Shown one piece after another: positions 9,995 to 18,042 of a stretch of DNA of 64,000 nucleotides. This DNA is from UBA7236 sp964463165. Lineage in GTDB: Bacteria; Bacteroidota; Bacteroidia; Chitinophagales; BACL12. Below the pieces are notes generated by a model. The model was given only the letters and a program-made list of their open reading frames with translations, did not search any database and was not told the origin of the DNA. The stretch is from the NCBI GenBank assembly GCA_964463165.1, contig CAYXBK010000019.1, positions 31,492-95,491 of the forward strand, written 5' to 3'. Position 1 is the stretch's first letter. Each line of letters starts with the position of its first letter. The position numbers and the translations under genes are program-made.

Positions 9995-10002
9995 TAGCTT
10001 TG
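9995..10002 (+). promoter_or_regulatory. -7 box of the ABC-F gene, leaderless candidate
   Basis: TAGCTTTG, a perfect TAnnTTTG box, ends only 4 bases before the ATG at 10007. With the usual distance from this box to the transcript start, the mRNA would begin at or next to the start codon. No clear TTTG upstream box was found. Confidence 0.6.
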
Positions 10003-10006
10003 CACC

Positions 10007-11956
10007 ATGATTGCAGTGCAGAATTTATCGATTCATTTCGGGGGTGAATTTTTATTTGAAGATGTTTCATTTGCTTTAAAGGAAAACGACCGGGTCGGAC
10101 TTGTTGGAAAAAACGGTGCGGGAAAATCAACCCTTTTAAAAATATTAAGCGGGATCCAGAAACCCGACTCGGGTTCGGTTGTGTTGCCGAAAGACAGCCT
10201 GATCGGATTTTTACACCAGGATCTCAGTAAGATGCGTGGGAAAACTGTTTTCGAAGAAGCACAATCTGCATTTAATGAAGCTTTGGAACTCGATAAACAA
10301 ATGCATAATATCGAGCATGAACTCACACACCGTACAGATTATGAAAGCGATTCTTATCACGATCTCATAAATTCAATTCACGACATTTCGCATCGCCTTG
10401 AAATTATCAATGTGGCCACAATTGATAAACAGATCGAACTGGTTTTAATGGGACTTGGGTTTATCAGGGAAGAATTTGATAAGCCGGTTGAAACATTCAG
10501 CGGCGGATGGCAAATGCGCATCGAACTTGCAAAAATTCTTTTGAGTAAACCCGAATTGGTTTTATTGGATGAGCCGACAAATCATTTGGATATTGAAAGT
10601 ATTCAATGGCTGGAAACATATCTTGAAACATATCCCGGCGCAATTATTATCGTATCACACGACAGAACATTTCTCGATAATGTTACGAAACGAACGATTG
10701 AAATTGTAAGTAAAAAAATATACGATTATCCGGCCGCGTATTCAAAATTTGTTGAATTGCGGAAAGAAAGAATTGATCAGCAACGTGCCGCACAAAAAAA
10801 TCAGGAAAAATATATTCAGCATACCGAACAGTTGATTGATAAATTCAGGGCAAAAGCAAACAAGGCAAAATTTGCACAATCCCTGATTAAAAAATTAGAT
10901 AAGATTGAAGAAATTGAAGTGGATGATGAAGAAACTGCAACAATCCATTTTTATTTTCCAAAACCTCCTCGTTCAGGAAAATCAGTTGTAACAGGCAGGC
11001 ATTTGTCGAAAAATTACGGCGATAAAAATGTTTTGAAAAATATTGATTTCACAATTGAACGCGGCGATAAAATTGCATTTGTCGGAAAAAACGGTGAAGG
11101 AAAATCCACACTTTCAAAAATAATTGCAGGGATCGAAAAATATGATGGTGAATTAACGATCGGCCATAATGTGTTGTTGGGATATTATGCGCAAAATCAG
11201 GCTGATACATTAAGCGGCGAAGATACCGTTTTCGATACCATCGATCATGCGGCAGCAGGCGAAATGCGCTCACATATACGAACCTTACTCGGCGCCTTTT
11301 TATTCGGCGGTGAGGCTGCGTTTAAAAAAGTAAAAGTTTTAAGCGGTGGAGAAAAATCAAGGCTTGCACTTTGTAAGTTATTGCTGGACCCTACGAATTT
11401 ATTAATTCTCGATGAGCCCACGAATCACCTGGATATGCGCAGCAAGGAAGTTTTGAAAAACGCATTGATGAATTATGAAGGAACGGTAATCGTTGTTTCG
11501 CACGACAGGGATTTTTTAAAAGGAATGACAAATCGAGTGTATGAATTTAAAGATCATAAGATCAAGGAACACATCGGAGATATTTATGATTATCTCGAAG
11601 CAAAAAAAATTGTGAATTTGCAGGAACTGGAAAGAAAGGAAACTGTTAAGCAACAACTGAAAGAAAAAGAAAAAACAAATCAGGCGAATAATTTAAAAGT
11701 AAGTACCGATCAGAAAAAAAATCTTGATAAAGAAATAAATAAATTAAAAAAGGAAATTGAAAAGGCCGAAACTGAAATTAAATCAATTGAAACAGAAATC
11801 ACAAAACTGGAAACAGAAATGAACAGCCCGGATTTTTATCAGTCCGCAAATTCAAACGATGTATTCGGTAAATACAATCAATTAAAAGAATCCCACGAAA
11901 AGAAAATGGAAGAGTGGGAGCAACTCCAGGAAAAAATGGAAAGTTTTTCCGTTTAA
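10007..11956 (+). CDS. ABC-F family ATPase (ribosome-associated, Uup/EttA-like)
   Basis: A 649-residue soluble protein with two ABC ATPase domains and no membrane segments. The first Walker A is GKNGAGKS (residues 35-42), with signature FSGGWQMR and LLDEPTNHLD. The second Walker A is GKNGEGKS (360-367), with LSGGEKSRLALCKLLL and LILDEPTNHLD. A charged helical linker between the domains (KERIDQQRAAQKNQEKYIQHTEQ...) is the region that reaches the P-site tRNA in ABC-F proteins. The last ~90 residues are a Lys/Glu coiled coil, as in Uup. The family acts on stalled or initiating ribosomes. Its 3' end overlaps the convergent gene at 11953 by 4 bases. Confidence 0.93.
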   Translation: MIAVQNLSIHFGGEFLFEDVSFALKENDRVGLVGKNGAGKSTLLKILSGIQKPDSGSVVLPKDSLIGFLHQDLSKMRGKTVFEEAQSAFNEALELDKQMHNIEHELTHRTDYESDSYHDLINSIHDISHRLEIINVATIDKQIELVLMGLGFIREEFDKPVETFSGGWQMRIELAKILLSKPELVLLDEPTNHLDIESIQWLETYLETYPGAIIIVSHDRTFLDNVTKRTIEIVSKKIYDYPAAYSKFVELRKERIDQQRAAQKNQEKYIQHTEQLIDKFRAKANKAKFAQSLIKKLDKIEEIEVDDEETATIHFYFPKPPRSGKSVVTGRHLSKNYGDKNVLKNIDFTIERGDKIAFVGKNGEGKSTLSKIIAGIEKYDGELTIGHNVLLGYYAQNQADTLSGEDTVFDTIDHAAAGEMRSHIRTLLGAFLFGGEAAFKKVKVLSGGEKSRLALCKLLLDPTNLLILDEPTNHLDMRSKEVLKNALMNYEGTVIVVSHDRDFLKGMTNRVYEFKDHKIKEHIGDIYDYLEAKKIVNLQELERKETVKQQLKEKEKTNQANNLKVSTDQKKNLDKEINKLKKEIEKAETEIKSIETEITKLETEMNSPDFYQSANSNDVFGKYNQLKESHEKKMEEWEQLQEKMESFSV

Positions 11957-13506
11957 TGCACCACTATTTTTCTGAAATCAATTGATCCGCCATCTTTAAT
12001 AATTAAAAGATAAATACCGGATTTTTCAAGGTGAAATTGCATCGTTGAAGCGGATGCTTTTTCGCTATGGATTAATTCTCCAAGGCTGTTGTAAATTTCA
12101 ATCTCTGCAGCGGAATTCAATGCATTTGTAAAATCGATATTAAAATCTCCTGTTGAGGGATTCGGATATACAAGAATTGAGGCGCCAAACAAATTATTTT
12201 TAATATCAGTGATTGCGACAAATGTTTCCGTGCTCATATCAGAACAACCTTCCTCATTTGTAATCGTAACGCTGTAGTTACCTTCTTCAACCGGTGTATA
12301 TGTCTGTTCAGTAGCACCCGTAATAATTTCTCCGTTGAGATACCATTGAAAAGTTGCTCCATCGCTGGCAATTAATTCAGTTCCATCGAAACTAACAGTT
12401 GCAACAAAAGGGCTTACAAGTAAAATAACAACCGAATAGGATGGATCTTCACATGTCTCGCCCGGTTGAGCAATCATTTTAACATAGTACGTTCCGTAAT
12501 CCAAATAGGTATGAATGGGTTCGGTTTCAGTTGAAGTCGTTCCATCTCCGAAATCCCATAAATATGTATCGGTTCCTTCCGAGAAATTATGAAAATGAAT
12601 TTGACGGTTTCCGCAACTACTGATTTTTTCTTCAATATCCGCAACATATCCTGATGAACAATCCTGTACATTAAATTGAAAATCACGGTAGTGGTCGGTC
12701 AATAAAATACCATCGCGGTATTCACTCACCTTAATGCCTACTACATATCTTCCTTCTGTTGTTGCAGTACCCGTAATCAATCCGGTAACGGAATTTATTT
12801 CAAGAGCAGGTGATGCATCAATCGGATATTCCGGTGAATAACCGGGAGTATTGGTTACTACTTCATAAGGAGGAGGTGATGCAATTGCAGGTGCAGGGGC
12901 AAATGGATCTGCACCCAGCAGAGGAGCAAAAAATGAATACACGAGTGAATCGCCATCGGGATCTGTTGCTGAATTATCAATGTATAATGCTTCGCCGATA
13001 CAAATTACAATTGGCGGATAATCATTGAAAACGGGCGAATTATTATCGCTTACCACTGCCGTTCCGGGAATATTCTGGAAAACCGTGAATCCGGTATTAT
13101 CGGGATCCGTAATATTGATGATCGAAGAATTGCGACAGCACCTTTGATAAACCAATGTATATCCGTCGGCCAGATCGGCTAAGGTAATTGTAGTTGTATA
13201 AATTGCTCGTTCAACGCAAATTTCAGGCAGGGTATCATAACAAATTGAGTCAATATCAATCTCTTCAATTACCGGATCATATACCGGGAAATTCGAGATG
13301 TATGCATTGGTGGCGGTATTGAAAACCGTGAAATAGGCAGGGTTGTCGAACGTGGTCATACTTGTGCAATCACGGTAAAGAATGAGTTTTACTTCATAGG
13401 TTTCTGCAGCTGTTTTCGTACAAACCAGTTCACCGCCGATAATATGGCTGGCATATAATGAAATTGAAATCAAAATGAGAAATGCGGAGGAGAGAAGATG
13501 TTTCAT
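11953..13506 (-). CDS. Secreted PKD-domain protein with T9SS type A sorting domain
   Basis: A 517-residue protein with a signal peptide (residues 1-19). The N-terminus matches a common Bacteroidota surface family beginning ASHIIGGELVC, with YRDC and YQRCCRNSSI further on. A PKD domain is seen at about residues 290-370 (DFGDGTTSTETEPIHTYLDYG). An Ig-like repeat (TYTPVEEGNYSVTITNEEGC) comes next, then a T9SS type A signal (ILVYPNPSTGDFNIDF, GIYLLIIKDGG, RKIVVH). It should be exported by T9SS. The gene converges with the ABC-F gene and their stop codons overlap, with no room for a terminator between them. Function at the surface is unknown. Confidence 0.88.
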   Translation of the reverse strand: MKHLLSSAFLILISISLYASHIIGGELVCTKTAAETYEVKLILYRDCTSMTTFDNPAYFTVFNTATNAYISNFPVYDPVIEEIDIDSICYDTLPEICVERAIYTTTITLADLADGYTLVYQRCCRNSSIINITDPDNTGFTVFQNIPGTAVVSDNNSPVFNDYPPIVICIGEALYIDNSATDPDGDSLVYSFFAPLLGADPFAPAPAIASPPPYEVVTNTPGYSPEYPIDASPALEINSVTGLITGTATTEGRYVVGIKVSEYRDGILLTDHYRDFQFNVQDCSSGYVADIEEKISSCGNRQIHFHNFSEGTDTYLWDFGDGTTSTETEPIHTYLDYGTYYVKMIAQPGETCEDPSYSVVILLVSPFVATVSFDGTELIASDGATFQWYLNGEIITGATEQTYTPVEEGNYSVTITNEEGCSDMSTETFVAITDIKNNLFGASILVYPNPSTGDFNIDFTNALNSAAEIEIYNSLGELIHSEKASASTMQFHLEKSGIYLLIIKDGGSIDFRKIVVH

Positions 13507-13550
13507 GGTGAGATTATTTAAGGCTAAGTTAAAAAATATAAGCGAAAAAA

Positions 13551-13587
13551 TTTGGTTGTTCGAATTGCTTAATCGTATATTTGCGAT
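13551..13587 (+). promoter_or_regulatory. arsR promoter with possible ArsR operator
   Basis: TTTG at 13551, 21 bases, then TATATTTG at 13576-13583. A short inverted repeat ATCG-N8-CGAT (13572-13587) straddles the -7 box, where autorepression by an ArsR protein would be expected. The promoter is well supported; the operator is only a suggestion. Confidence 0.55.
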
Positions 13588-13600
13588 ATAAAATTAACCA

Positions 13601-13915
13601 ATGGCTTACAGCAAACGAAACGAATTCAGTGAGGATGAGATCCAGATTGCTCTCGTGGCGAAGGCTCTTGCCCATCCGGCCCGGGTTGCAATTTTAAAAT
13701 TGCTGTCGAACGGCCAATGTATCTGCGGGGAGATCGTTGATCAATTACCCTTATCTCAGTCTACCGTATCCCAACATTTAAAAGAATTAAAAACTGCCGG
13801 ATTAATAAAAGGTGATATTGACGGACCAAGGGTTTGTTATTGCCTGAATATGGAAGTCTGCTCAAAATCACTTGTTTTTTTTCAATCCTTATTCCGGGAA
13901 ATTAAATGCTGCTGA
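13601..13915 (+). CDS. arsR: ArsR/SmtB family metalloregulator
   Basis: A 104-residue winged-helix repressor. The helix-turn-helix is around residues 42-68 (CGEIVDQLPLSQSTVSQHLKEL). Cys40 and Cys42 form a C-x-C pair at the start of the DNA-binding region, and the protein ends in Cys103-Cys104; Cys79, Cys81 and Cys87 are also present. Such vicinal thiols suit trivalent arsenic or antimony binding, which releases the repressor from DNA. The next gene, 40 bases on, is an arsenite methyltransferase, so this most likely senses As(III) and controls the arsR-arsM unit from the promoter at 13551. The exact thiol set used cannot be assigned by eye. Confidence 0.88.
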   Translation: MAYSKRNEFSEDEIQIALVAKALAHPARVAILKLLSNGQCICGEIVDQLPLSQSTVSQHLKELKTAGLIKGDIDGPRVCYCLNMEVCSKSLVFFQSLFREIKCC

Positions 13916-13955
13916 AAATATTTTTTTATAAACGAATTCTTTAAAAATAAACCAT

Positions 13956-14798
13956 ATGCAAAATTCAAATGAAATTAAGGAGATGGTGAAAGAGAAATAT
14001 GCTCTTATTGCCAAACAGTCAAAAAAAGAAAACGAAACTTCTTGTTGCGGTTCAGGATGCGGTTGCAGTACAATTGATTATTCAATTATGAGTGATGATT
14101 ATACATCGCTTGAAGGTTATATTGCAGAAGCCGATCTCGGATTAGGTTGCGGCCTGCCTACCGAATATGCAAATATTAAAATCGGCGATACGGTTGTTGA
14201 TTTGGGAAGCGGTGCAGGGAACGATGCATTTATTGCACGATCAATTGTCGGAGAAGATGGAAGAGTGATTGGAATTGATATGACGGAAACGATGATTGAA
14301 CGTGCAAGAAAAAATGCGCAGAAATTAAAATTGGAGAATGTGGAATTCCGGCTGGGAGATATTGAACATGTGCCGCTCTCGAATAATAAGGCGGATGTTG
14401 TGGTAAGTAATTGTGTTTTGAATCTGGTGCCCGATAAATTAAAGGCTTTTACAGAGATCTATCGTATTTTAAAACCCGGCGGTCATTTTAATATTTCTGA
14501 TATTGTGCTGGAAGGAGAATTGCCTGCAGATTTAGTGAAGGAAGCTGAGATGTATGCGGGCTGTGTTGCCGGAGCCATTCAGAAAAATGATTATCTCGCA
14601 CTGATACGCAATGCGGGATTTACAAATATTGTGATCAATAAAGAGAAAAAAATAATTGTACCTGACGAAATCCTTTCGAATTATTTGTCGGAAGAACAAT
14701 TAAAAATCTATAAAGAAAGTAAGACCGGAATTTTCAGTATTACGGTTTATGCCGATAAACCGAAAGATTGCGGTTGCGGAACGGATTGTTGTCATTAA
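13956..14798 (+). CDS. arsM: Arsenite S-adenosylmethionine methyltransferase
   Basis: A 280-residue SAM-dependent methyltransferase that converts As(III) to methylated arsenicals. The SAM-binding glycine motif is VVDLGSGAGNDAF (residues 80-92). Three cysteines sit in the family's conserved contexts: Cys65 in GLGCGLPTEY, Cys153 in SNCVLNLVPDK and Cys203 in YAGCVAGA; the 50-residue spacing of the last two matches that known from characterised ArsM enzymes. Extra Cys clusters are at residues 30-37 (CCGSGCGC) and at the end (CGCGTDCC). No arsenite efflux pump or ArsC reductase is nearby, so detoxification here seems to rely on methylation, unless other ars genes lie elsewhere. Confidence 0.93.
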   Translation: MQNSNEIKEMVKEKYALIAKQSKKENETSCCGSGCGCSTIDYSIMSDDYTSLEGYIAEADLGLGCGLPTEYANIKIGDTVVDLGSGAGNDAFIARSIVGEDGRVIGIDMTETMIERARKNAQKLKLENVEFRLGDIEHVPLSNNKADVVVSNCVLNLVPDKLKAFTEIYRILKPGGHFNISDIVLEGELPADLVKEAEMYAGCVAGAIQKNDYLALIRNAGFTNIVINKEKKIIVPDEILSNYLSEEQLKIYKESKTGIFSITVYADKPKDCGCGTDCCH

Positions 14799-14816
14799 TC
14801 GGAAAAAAATAAAATC

Positions 14817-14981
14817 ATGAACCGCGGTGACTGGATACAATTATCATTTTTAATAATTATTTTTCTGGTCATCGCGGTTATTATTTATTCATTGATTTAT
14901 TTCCCGCTTTGGACCGGGATTGCAGAAATTGCCGTGGCTGTTTTTATCGGATGGCTCATCAGCAAACGCATCAAGCTCTGA
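14817..14981 (+). CDS. Small 54-residue two-helix membrane protein after arsM
   Basis: ATG at 14817 lies 18 bases after the arsM stop codon, and the frame ends at TGA 14979-14981. The product begins MNRGDWIQL and has two hydrophobic stretches (about residues 10-32 and 36-48) separated by a short Pro/Trp turn, and ends in SKRIKL with positive charge. The spacing and strand put it in the ars transcript. I do not recognise a family. It could be a small inner-membrane partner of arsenic handling or an unrelated passenger. The frame has normal codon choice for this window, and the hydrophobic pattern is too regular to be chance, but no functional evidence is visible. Confidence 0.6.
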   Translation: MNRGDWIQLSFLIIIFLVIAVIIYSLIYFPLWTGIAEIAVAVFIGWLISKRIKL

Positions 14982-14990
14982 AAAAAGTTT

Positions 14991-14998
14991 TATTTTTG
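14991..14998 (+). promoter_or_regulatory. -7 box of the DUF2911 gene
   Basis: TATTTTTG matches TAnnTTTG and ends 16 bases before the ATG at 15015. A matching upstream TTTG was not found, so read-through from the ars unit may also contribute. Confidence 0.5.
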
Positions 14999-15014
14999 CA
15001 GCAGAATCTATTTT

Positions 15015-15617
15015 ATGAGACAAACCATTTTATTTCTATTTATTTCTGTATCAATTTTTACAGGCTGTAAAAATTCTGCACAACAGGCTTTAAAAGATAA
15101 ACGCAAGGAAGAAACACAAAACAAAGAAAACCGGGTGAGCCCGCCAATGACAGCTGAGGCAACTATTGCAGGAAATAAGGTTGTGATCAATTATGGATCA
15201 CCTAAAGTGCATGCCCCCGATGGCACCGACCGCAACGGGCATATATGGGGTGAACTGGTACCTTTTGATGAAGTATGGAGAACAGGTGCAAATGAAGCGA
15301 CAACAATTTCATTTTCAAAAGATGTGCTGATCGAAGGACAACCGCTTGAAAAAAATATTTATTCTCTCTTTACCATCCCGACTACGGATGAATGGGCGGT
15401 GATTTTCAATTTAAATGAAACACAATGGGGTGCATTTAAATATGATGCGAGTGAAGATGCATTGCGTGTGAAAGCAAAACCGGTTGCGATGGAACAATTA
15501 CAGGAATCCATGAAATTTGAAATTTTACAGGATTCTATTCCTGATGGTGGCATTGTTCGTTTAAGCTGGGAAAAACTGCAGGTGGATTTTCATTTTATGA
15601 ATGCGCCGGAGAAGTGA
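15015..15617 (+). CDS. DUF2911 family lipoprotein
   Basis: A 200-residue protein with a lipoprotein signal ending in SIFTGC (Cys18). A charged linker precedes the DUF2911 domain: INYGSPKVH, GELVPFDEVWRTGANEATTISFSKDVLIEG and YSLFTIPTTDEWAVIFN are typical motifs. DUF2911 proteins are frequent in Bacteroidota envelopes; their role is unknown. The protein should be anchored in the outer or inner membrane facing the periplasm. It follows the arsenic unit but has its own -7 box, so a link with arsenic is not implied. The 3' end runs into a heptamer array that separates it from the next convergent gene. Confidence 0.88.
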   Translation: MRQTILFLFISVSIFTGCKNSAQQALKDKRKEETQNKENRVSPPMTAEATIAGNKVVINYGSPKVHAPDGTDRNGHIWGELVPFDEVWRTGANEATTISFSKDVLIEGQPLEKNIYSLFTIPTTDEWAVIFNLNETQWGAFKYDASEDALRVKAKPVAMEQLQESMKFEILQDSIPDGGIVRLSWEKLQVDFHFMNAPEK

Positions 15618-15621
15618 AAAA

Positions 15622-15671
15622 TGGCTGCTGGCTGCTGGCTGCTTGCTGCTAGCGGTCAGAGGCAAGCAGCC
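15622..15671. repeat. Heptamer array (TGGCTGC family) with inverted repeat
   Basis: Three copies of TGGCTGC, then TTGCTGC and TAGCGGT in the same 7-base register (15622-15656). A perfect 10-bp inverted repeat GGCTGCTTGC / GCAAGCAGCC spans 15637-15671. It lies between convergent genes and could act as a terminator stem. Confidence 0.75.
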
Positions 15672-15674
15672 TGC

Positions 15675-16112
15675 TCAATAAAAAATCATCTCCACAAACG
15701 AAGTTGTATTTGCCGGTGTGCTCACCGAGTCGATAATGTCTGCAAATGAAGGATGCTTTGCACGGATATAATAAAAATCTTTATCGAGTGCGTTGATTTC
15801 ACAATGACCGGTTGAATCGGTAAGGCGGGATGCAGCGGGATAAGCTTCATTTAAAAAATCATAATAATCGTAATAAATATCCACCGTGGCTAACGCCACT
15901 ACACTATCCATCTCCGGCGAAACCGAATACACATGAATCACATCAAATTTAATTGTCCGGTTGAAATTTTCGGAACCATGTAGATCATCATCAACCGTTT
16001 CGTTTTTATCGCATGATGCGAAAATGAAAATTGTTGCGACAAAAAGAATAGATTTAGCCAAATAGGCTGCTCGTGATAAAAAGTAAAATTTCTGATTTAG
16101 ATCAAAATTCAT
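15675..16112 (-). CDS. Predicted small lipoprotein, unknown function
   Basis: Read from ATG at 16112 the product is 145 residues, with a hydrophobic segment and lipobox ending IFIFASC near residue 35. The mature part (FDVIHVYSVSPEMDSVVALATVDIYYDYYDFLNEAYPAASRLTDSTGHCEI...) looks like a single beta-sandwich domain, perhaps carboxypeptidase-regulatory-like, but I cannot assign a family. The frame stays open upstream to 16247, but that stretch contains a 10-bp inverted repeat and reads like a translated intergenic element, so I reject it as coding. A still later start is possible because the n-region is long. Confidence is moderate for the gene and low for the exact start. Confidence 0.6.
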   Translation of the reverse strand: MNFDLNQKFYFLSRAAYLAKSILFVATIFIFASCDKNETVDDDLHGSENFNRTIKFDVIHVYSVSPEMDSVVALATVDIYYDYYDFLNEAYPAASRLTDSTGHCEINALDKDFYYIRAKHPSFADIIDSVSTPANTTSFVEMIFY

Positions 16113-16192
16113 TAGAAATCGCGGGTGGCATGAAAAAACGGCTGGCGGGGTGGTTTTGTGGCGTGGCAGCATCGTTTTTTCTTGATTTTTTG

Positions 16193-16218
16193 TTACTTTT
16201 TCATCAAGGAAAAAGTAA
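16193..16218. repeat. Perfect 10-bp inverted repeat upstream of the lipoprotein gene
   Basis: TTACTTTTTC, 6-base loop, GAAAAAGTAA. The stretch between it and the lipoprotein start (to about 16115) would read FFLDEKVTKNQ and so on if translated, which I recall as a recurrent spurious peptide in Bacteroidota genomes. That memory is not checked. Confidence 0.6.
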
Positions 16219-16314
16219 GATGAAAAATTAGCTTTGGTGTTTTGCAATTCCTTAAATTTCTTTCAATAAACATCAACTTGTTTAAAATTACGGTATACTA
16301 AATATTATGATTAT

Positions 16315-17859
16315 TTAAACTAAACTCTTCAGAATATTATTCATATCCACTTTCTCATTAACAACGGATAATACATTTTCAATTTTAATTCTTTCCTGCA
16401 ACATGCTGTCACGCTCGCGAATTGTTACCGTATTATCTTCCAGTGTCTGATGATCAATTGTAATACAATATGGTGTTCCGATCGCATCCATTCTTCTGTA
16501 TCTTTTTCCGATTGAATCTTTTTCTTCATAATAACATTGATGATGAAATTTCAATTCGTTGAAAATATCCATTGCTTTTTCCGGTAATCCGTCTTTTTTT
16601 ACCAGCGGCAATACGGCAACTTTAATTGGCGCAAGCACCACCGGTAAGCGCAATACTGTTCTTGTATCTTCATTTACCTGTTCTTCATCATACGCATTGC
16701 ACAACATGGCAAGGAACATACGGTCGCAACCAATGGAAGTTTCCACTACGTAAGGTATATAGTTTTCATTTAATTCACTGTCGAAATATTGTAATTTTTT
16801 TCCGGAGAATTCGGTATGCCGTGATAAATCATAATTTGTGCGTGAATGAATTCCTTCCAGTTCTTTAAATCCGAACGGAAATTGAAATTCAATATCCACT
16901 GCTGCATTTGCATAATGCGCCACTTTATCGTGATCATGAAATTTCAGCATAGCTTCATTCGTTCCTAAAGCAAGATGCCATTTCATGCGGGTGGCTTTCC
17001 AGTAATTATAATAATTTAATTCTTCACCCGGGCGGACGAAAAACTGCATTTCCATTTGCTCGAATTCACGCATGCGGAAAATAAACTGCCGTGCAACAAT
17101 TTCATTCCGGAATGCTTTTCCGATTTGTGCGATACCGAATGGAATTTTTTGACGGGATGTTTTCTGTACATTTAAAAAATTCACGAAAATACCCTGAGCT
17201 GTTTCCGGACGTAAATAAATTGTGTCGGCATCTTCTGCAACAGATCCCAATTTTGTGCTGAACATTAAATTAAATTGCCTTACATCCGTCCAGTTTCTGC
17301 TGCCGGTTTCAGGATCAGCAATTTCACAATCAATAATGATCTGTTTTAATTCTTCTAGATTATTTTCATTTAATGCGGCTACATATCTTGCATGCACTTT
17401 ATTTCTTTTCTCCGCAACTTCCATAACCCTCGGATTTGTAGAAATAAACATTGCTTCATCGAAACTTTCACCGAATCGTTTCGCCGCTTTCTCAACTTCT
17501 TTTCTGATCTTATCATCTTGTTTTGCGAGATAATCTTCAATTAAATTATCTGCACGATATCTTTTTTTCGAATCTTTATTATCGATCAGCGGATCATTAA
17601 AAGCGTCCACATGTCCGCTTGCTTTCCAGGTAGTCGGGTGCATCAGAATTGCAGAATCGAGGCCGACAATGTTTTCATGCATCTGCACCATCGATTTCCA
17701 CCAGTATTCCTTGATATTGTTTTTGAGCAATACGCCGTACTGGCCATAATCATATACGGCACTCAGGCCATCATAAATCTCGCTGCTCTGAAAAATAAAA
17801 CCATACTCCTTCGCATGGCTGATCACTTTCCTGAATTTCTCTGCATCATTTGGAATCAT
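16315..17859 (-). CDS. glyS: Glycyl-tRNA synthetase, homodimeric (alpha2) type
   Basis: A 514-residue class II aminoacyl-tRNA synthetase that charges tRNA-Gly. The N-terminus has EYGFIFQSSEIYDGLSAVYD and WWKSMV, followed by MHPTTWKASGHVDAFNDP, all hallmarks of the single-chain GlyRS. Motif 2 is seen in FRNEIVARQFIFRMREFEQME, and motif 3 in the IGCDRMFLAML region. A C-terminal anticodon-binding domain (APIKVAVLPLVKK onward) completes it. The ATG at 17859 is chosen because the conserved N-terminus starts there. The frame runs 51 codons further upstream, but that part is translated heptamer repeat and promoter. A -7 box ends 4 bases before this ATG, suggesting a leaderless mRNA. Confidence 0.95.
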   Translation of the reverse strand: MIPNDAEKFRKVISHAKEYGFIFQSSEIYDGLSAVYDYGQYGVLLKNNIKEYWWKSMVQMHENIVGLDSAILMHPTTWKASGHVDAFNDPLIDNKDSKKRYRADNLIEDYLAKQDDKIRKEVEKAAKRFGESFDEAMFISTNPRVMEVAEKRNKVHARYVAALNENNLEELKQIIIDCEIADPETGSRNWTDVRQFNLMFSTKLGSVAEDADTIYLRPETAQGIFVNFLNVQKTSRQKIPFGIAQIGKAFRNEIVARQFIFRMREFEQMEMQFFVRPGEELNYYNYWKATRMKWHLALGTNEAMLKFHDHDKVAHYANAAVDIEFQFPFGFKELEGIHSRTNYDLSRHTEFSGKKLQYFDSELNENYIPYVVETSIGCDRMFLAMLCNAYDEEQVNEDTRTVLRLPVVLAPIKVAVLPLVKKDGLPEKAMDIFNELKFHHQCYYEEKDSIGKRYRRMDAIGTPYCITIDHQTLEDNTVTIRERDSMLQERIKIENVLSVVNEKVDMNNILKSLV

Positions 17860-17863
17860 GTGG

Positions 17864-17871
17864 CAAAGATA
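17864..17871 (-). promoter_or_regulatory. -7 box of glyS, leaderless candidate
   Basis: On the minus strand TATCTTTG is a perfect TAnnTTTG box, and only CCAC separates it from the ATG at 17859. The geometry is the same as at the ABC-F gene (TTTG-CACC-ATG). Confidence 0.6.
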
Positions 17872-17880
17872 AGTGTGAGT

Positions 17881-17963
17881 GGTGAATGGTGAGTGGTGAG
17901 GGGGCAGTAGGCAGTCGCAGTTGGCAGTGTCTTGAATCCTGGTTCCTGAATCCTGACTCAATC
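17881..17963. repeat. Composite heptamer array changing word three times
   Basis: In one 7-base register: GGTGAAT, GGTGAGT, GGTGAGG, then GGGCAGT, AGGCAGT, a 6-base CGCAGT, TGGCAGT, then GTCTTGA, ATCCTGG, TTCCTGA, ATCCTGA. It lies between the divergent glyS and DUF2807 genes, just upstream of the glyS -7 box. Confidence 0.75.
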
Positions 17964-18013
17964 CTGTAACAAATCTTAACGCCCGATCGTCATACCCTGC
18001 AATTGATATCAAT

Positions 18014-18021
18014 TATATTTG
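18014..18021 (+). promoter_or_regulatory. -7 box of the DUF2807 gene
   Basis: TATATTTG, a perfect TAnnTTTG box, ends 21 bases before the ATG at 18043. It overlaps an in-frame TTG at 18019 that would otherwise be a candidate start, so it argues against that longer form. Confidence 0.6.
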
Positions 18022-18042
18022 AATAACATTAAAACCGGTTTT

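Noticed and set aside
17860..18012. 51-codon N-terminal extension of glycyl-tRNA synthetase
   Set aside because: It reads through the promoter and the heptamer array; the conserved enzyme N-terminus begins at 17859.
18019..18042. Earlier TTG start for the DUF2807 protein
   Set aside because: The TTG is part of a perfect -7 promoter box (18014-18021), so it cannot lie inside the transcript made from it. ATG 18043 gives a normal signal segment.
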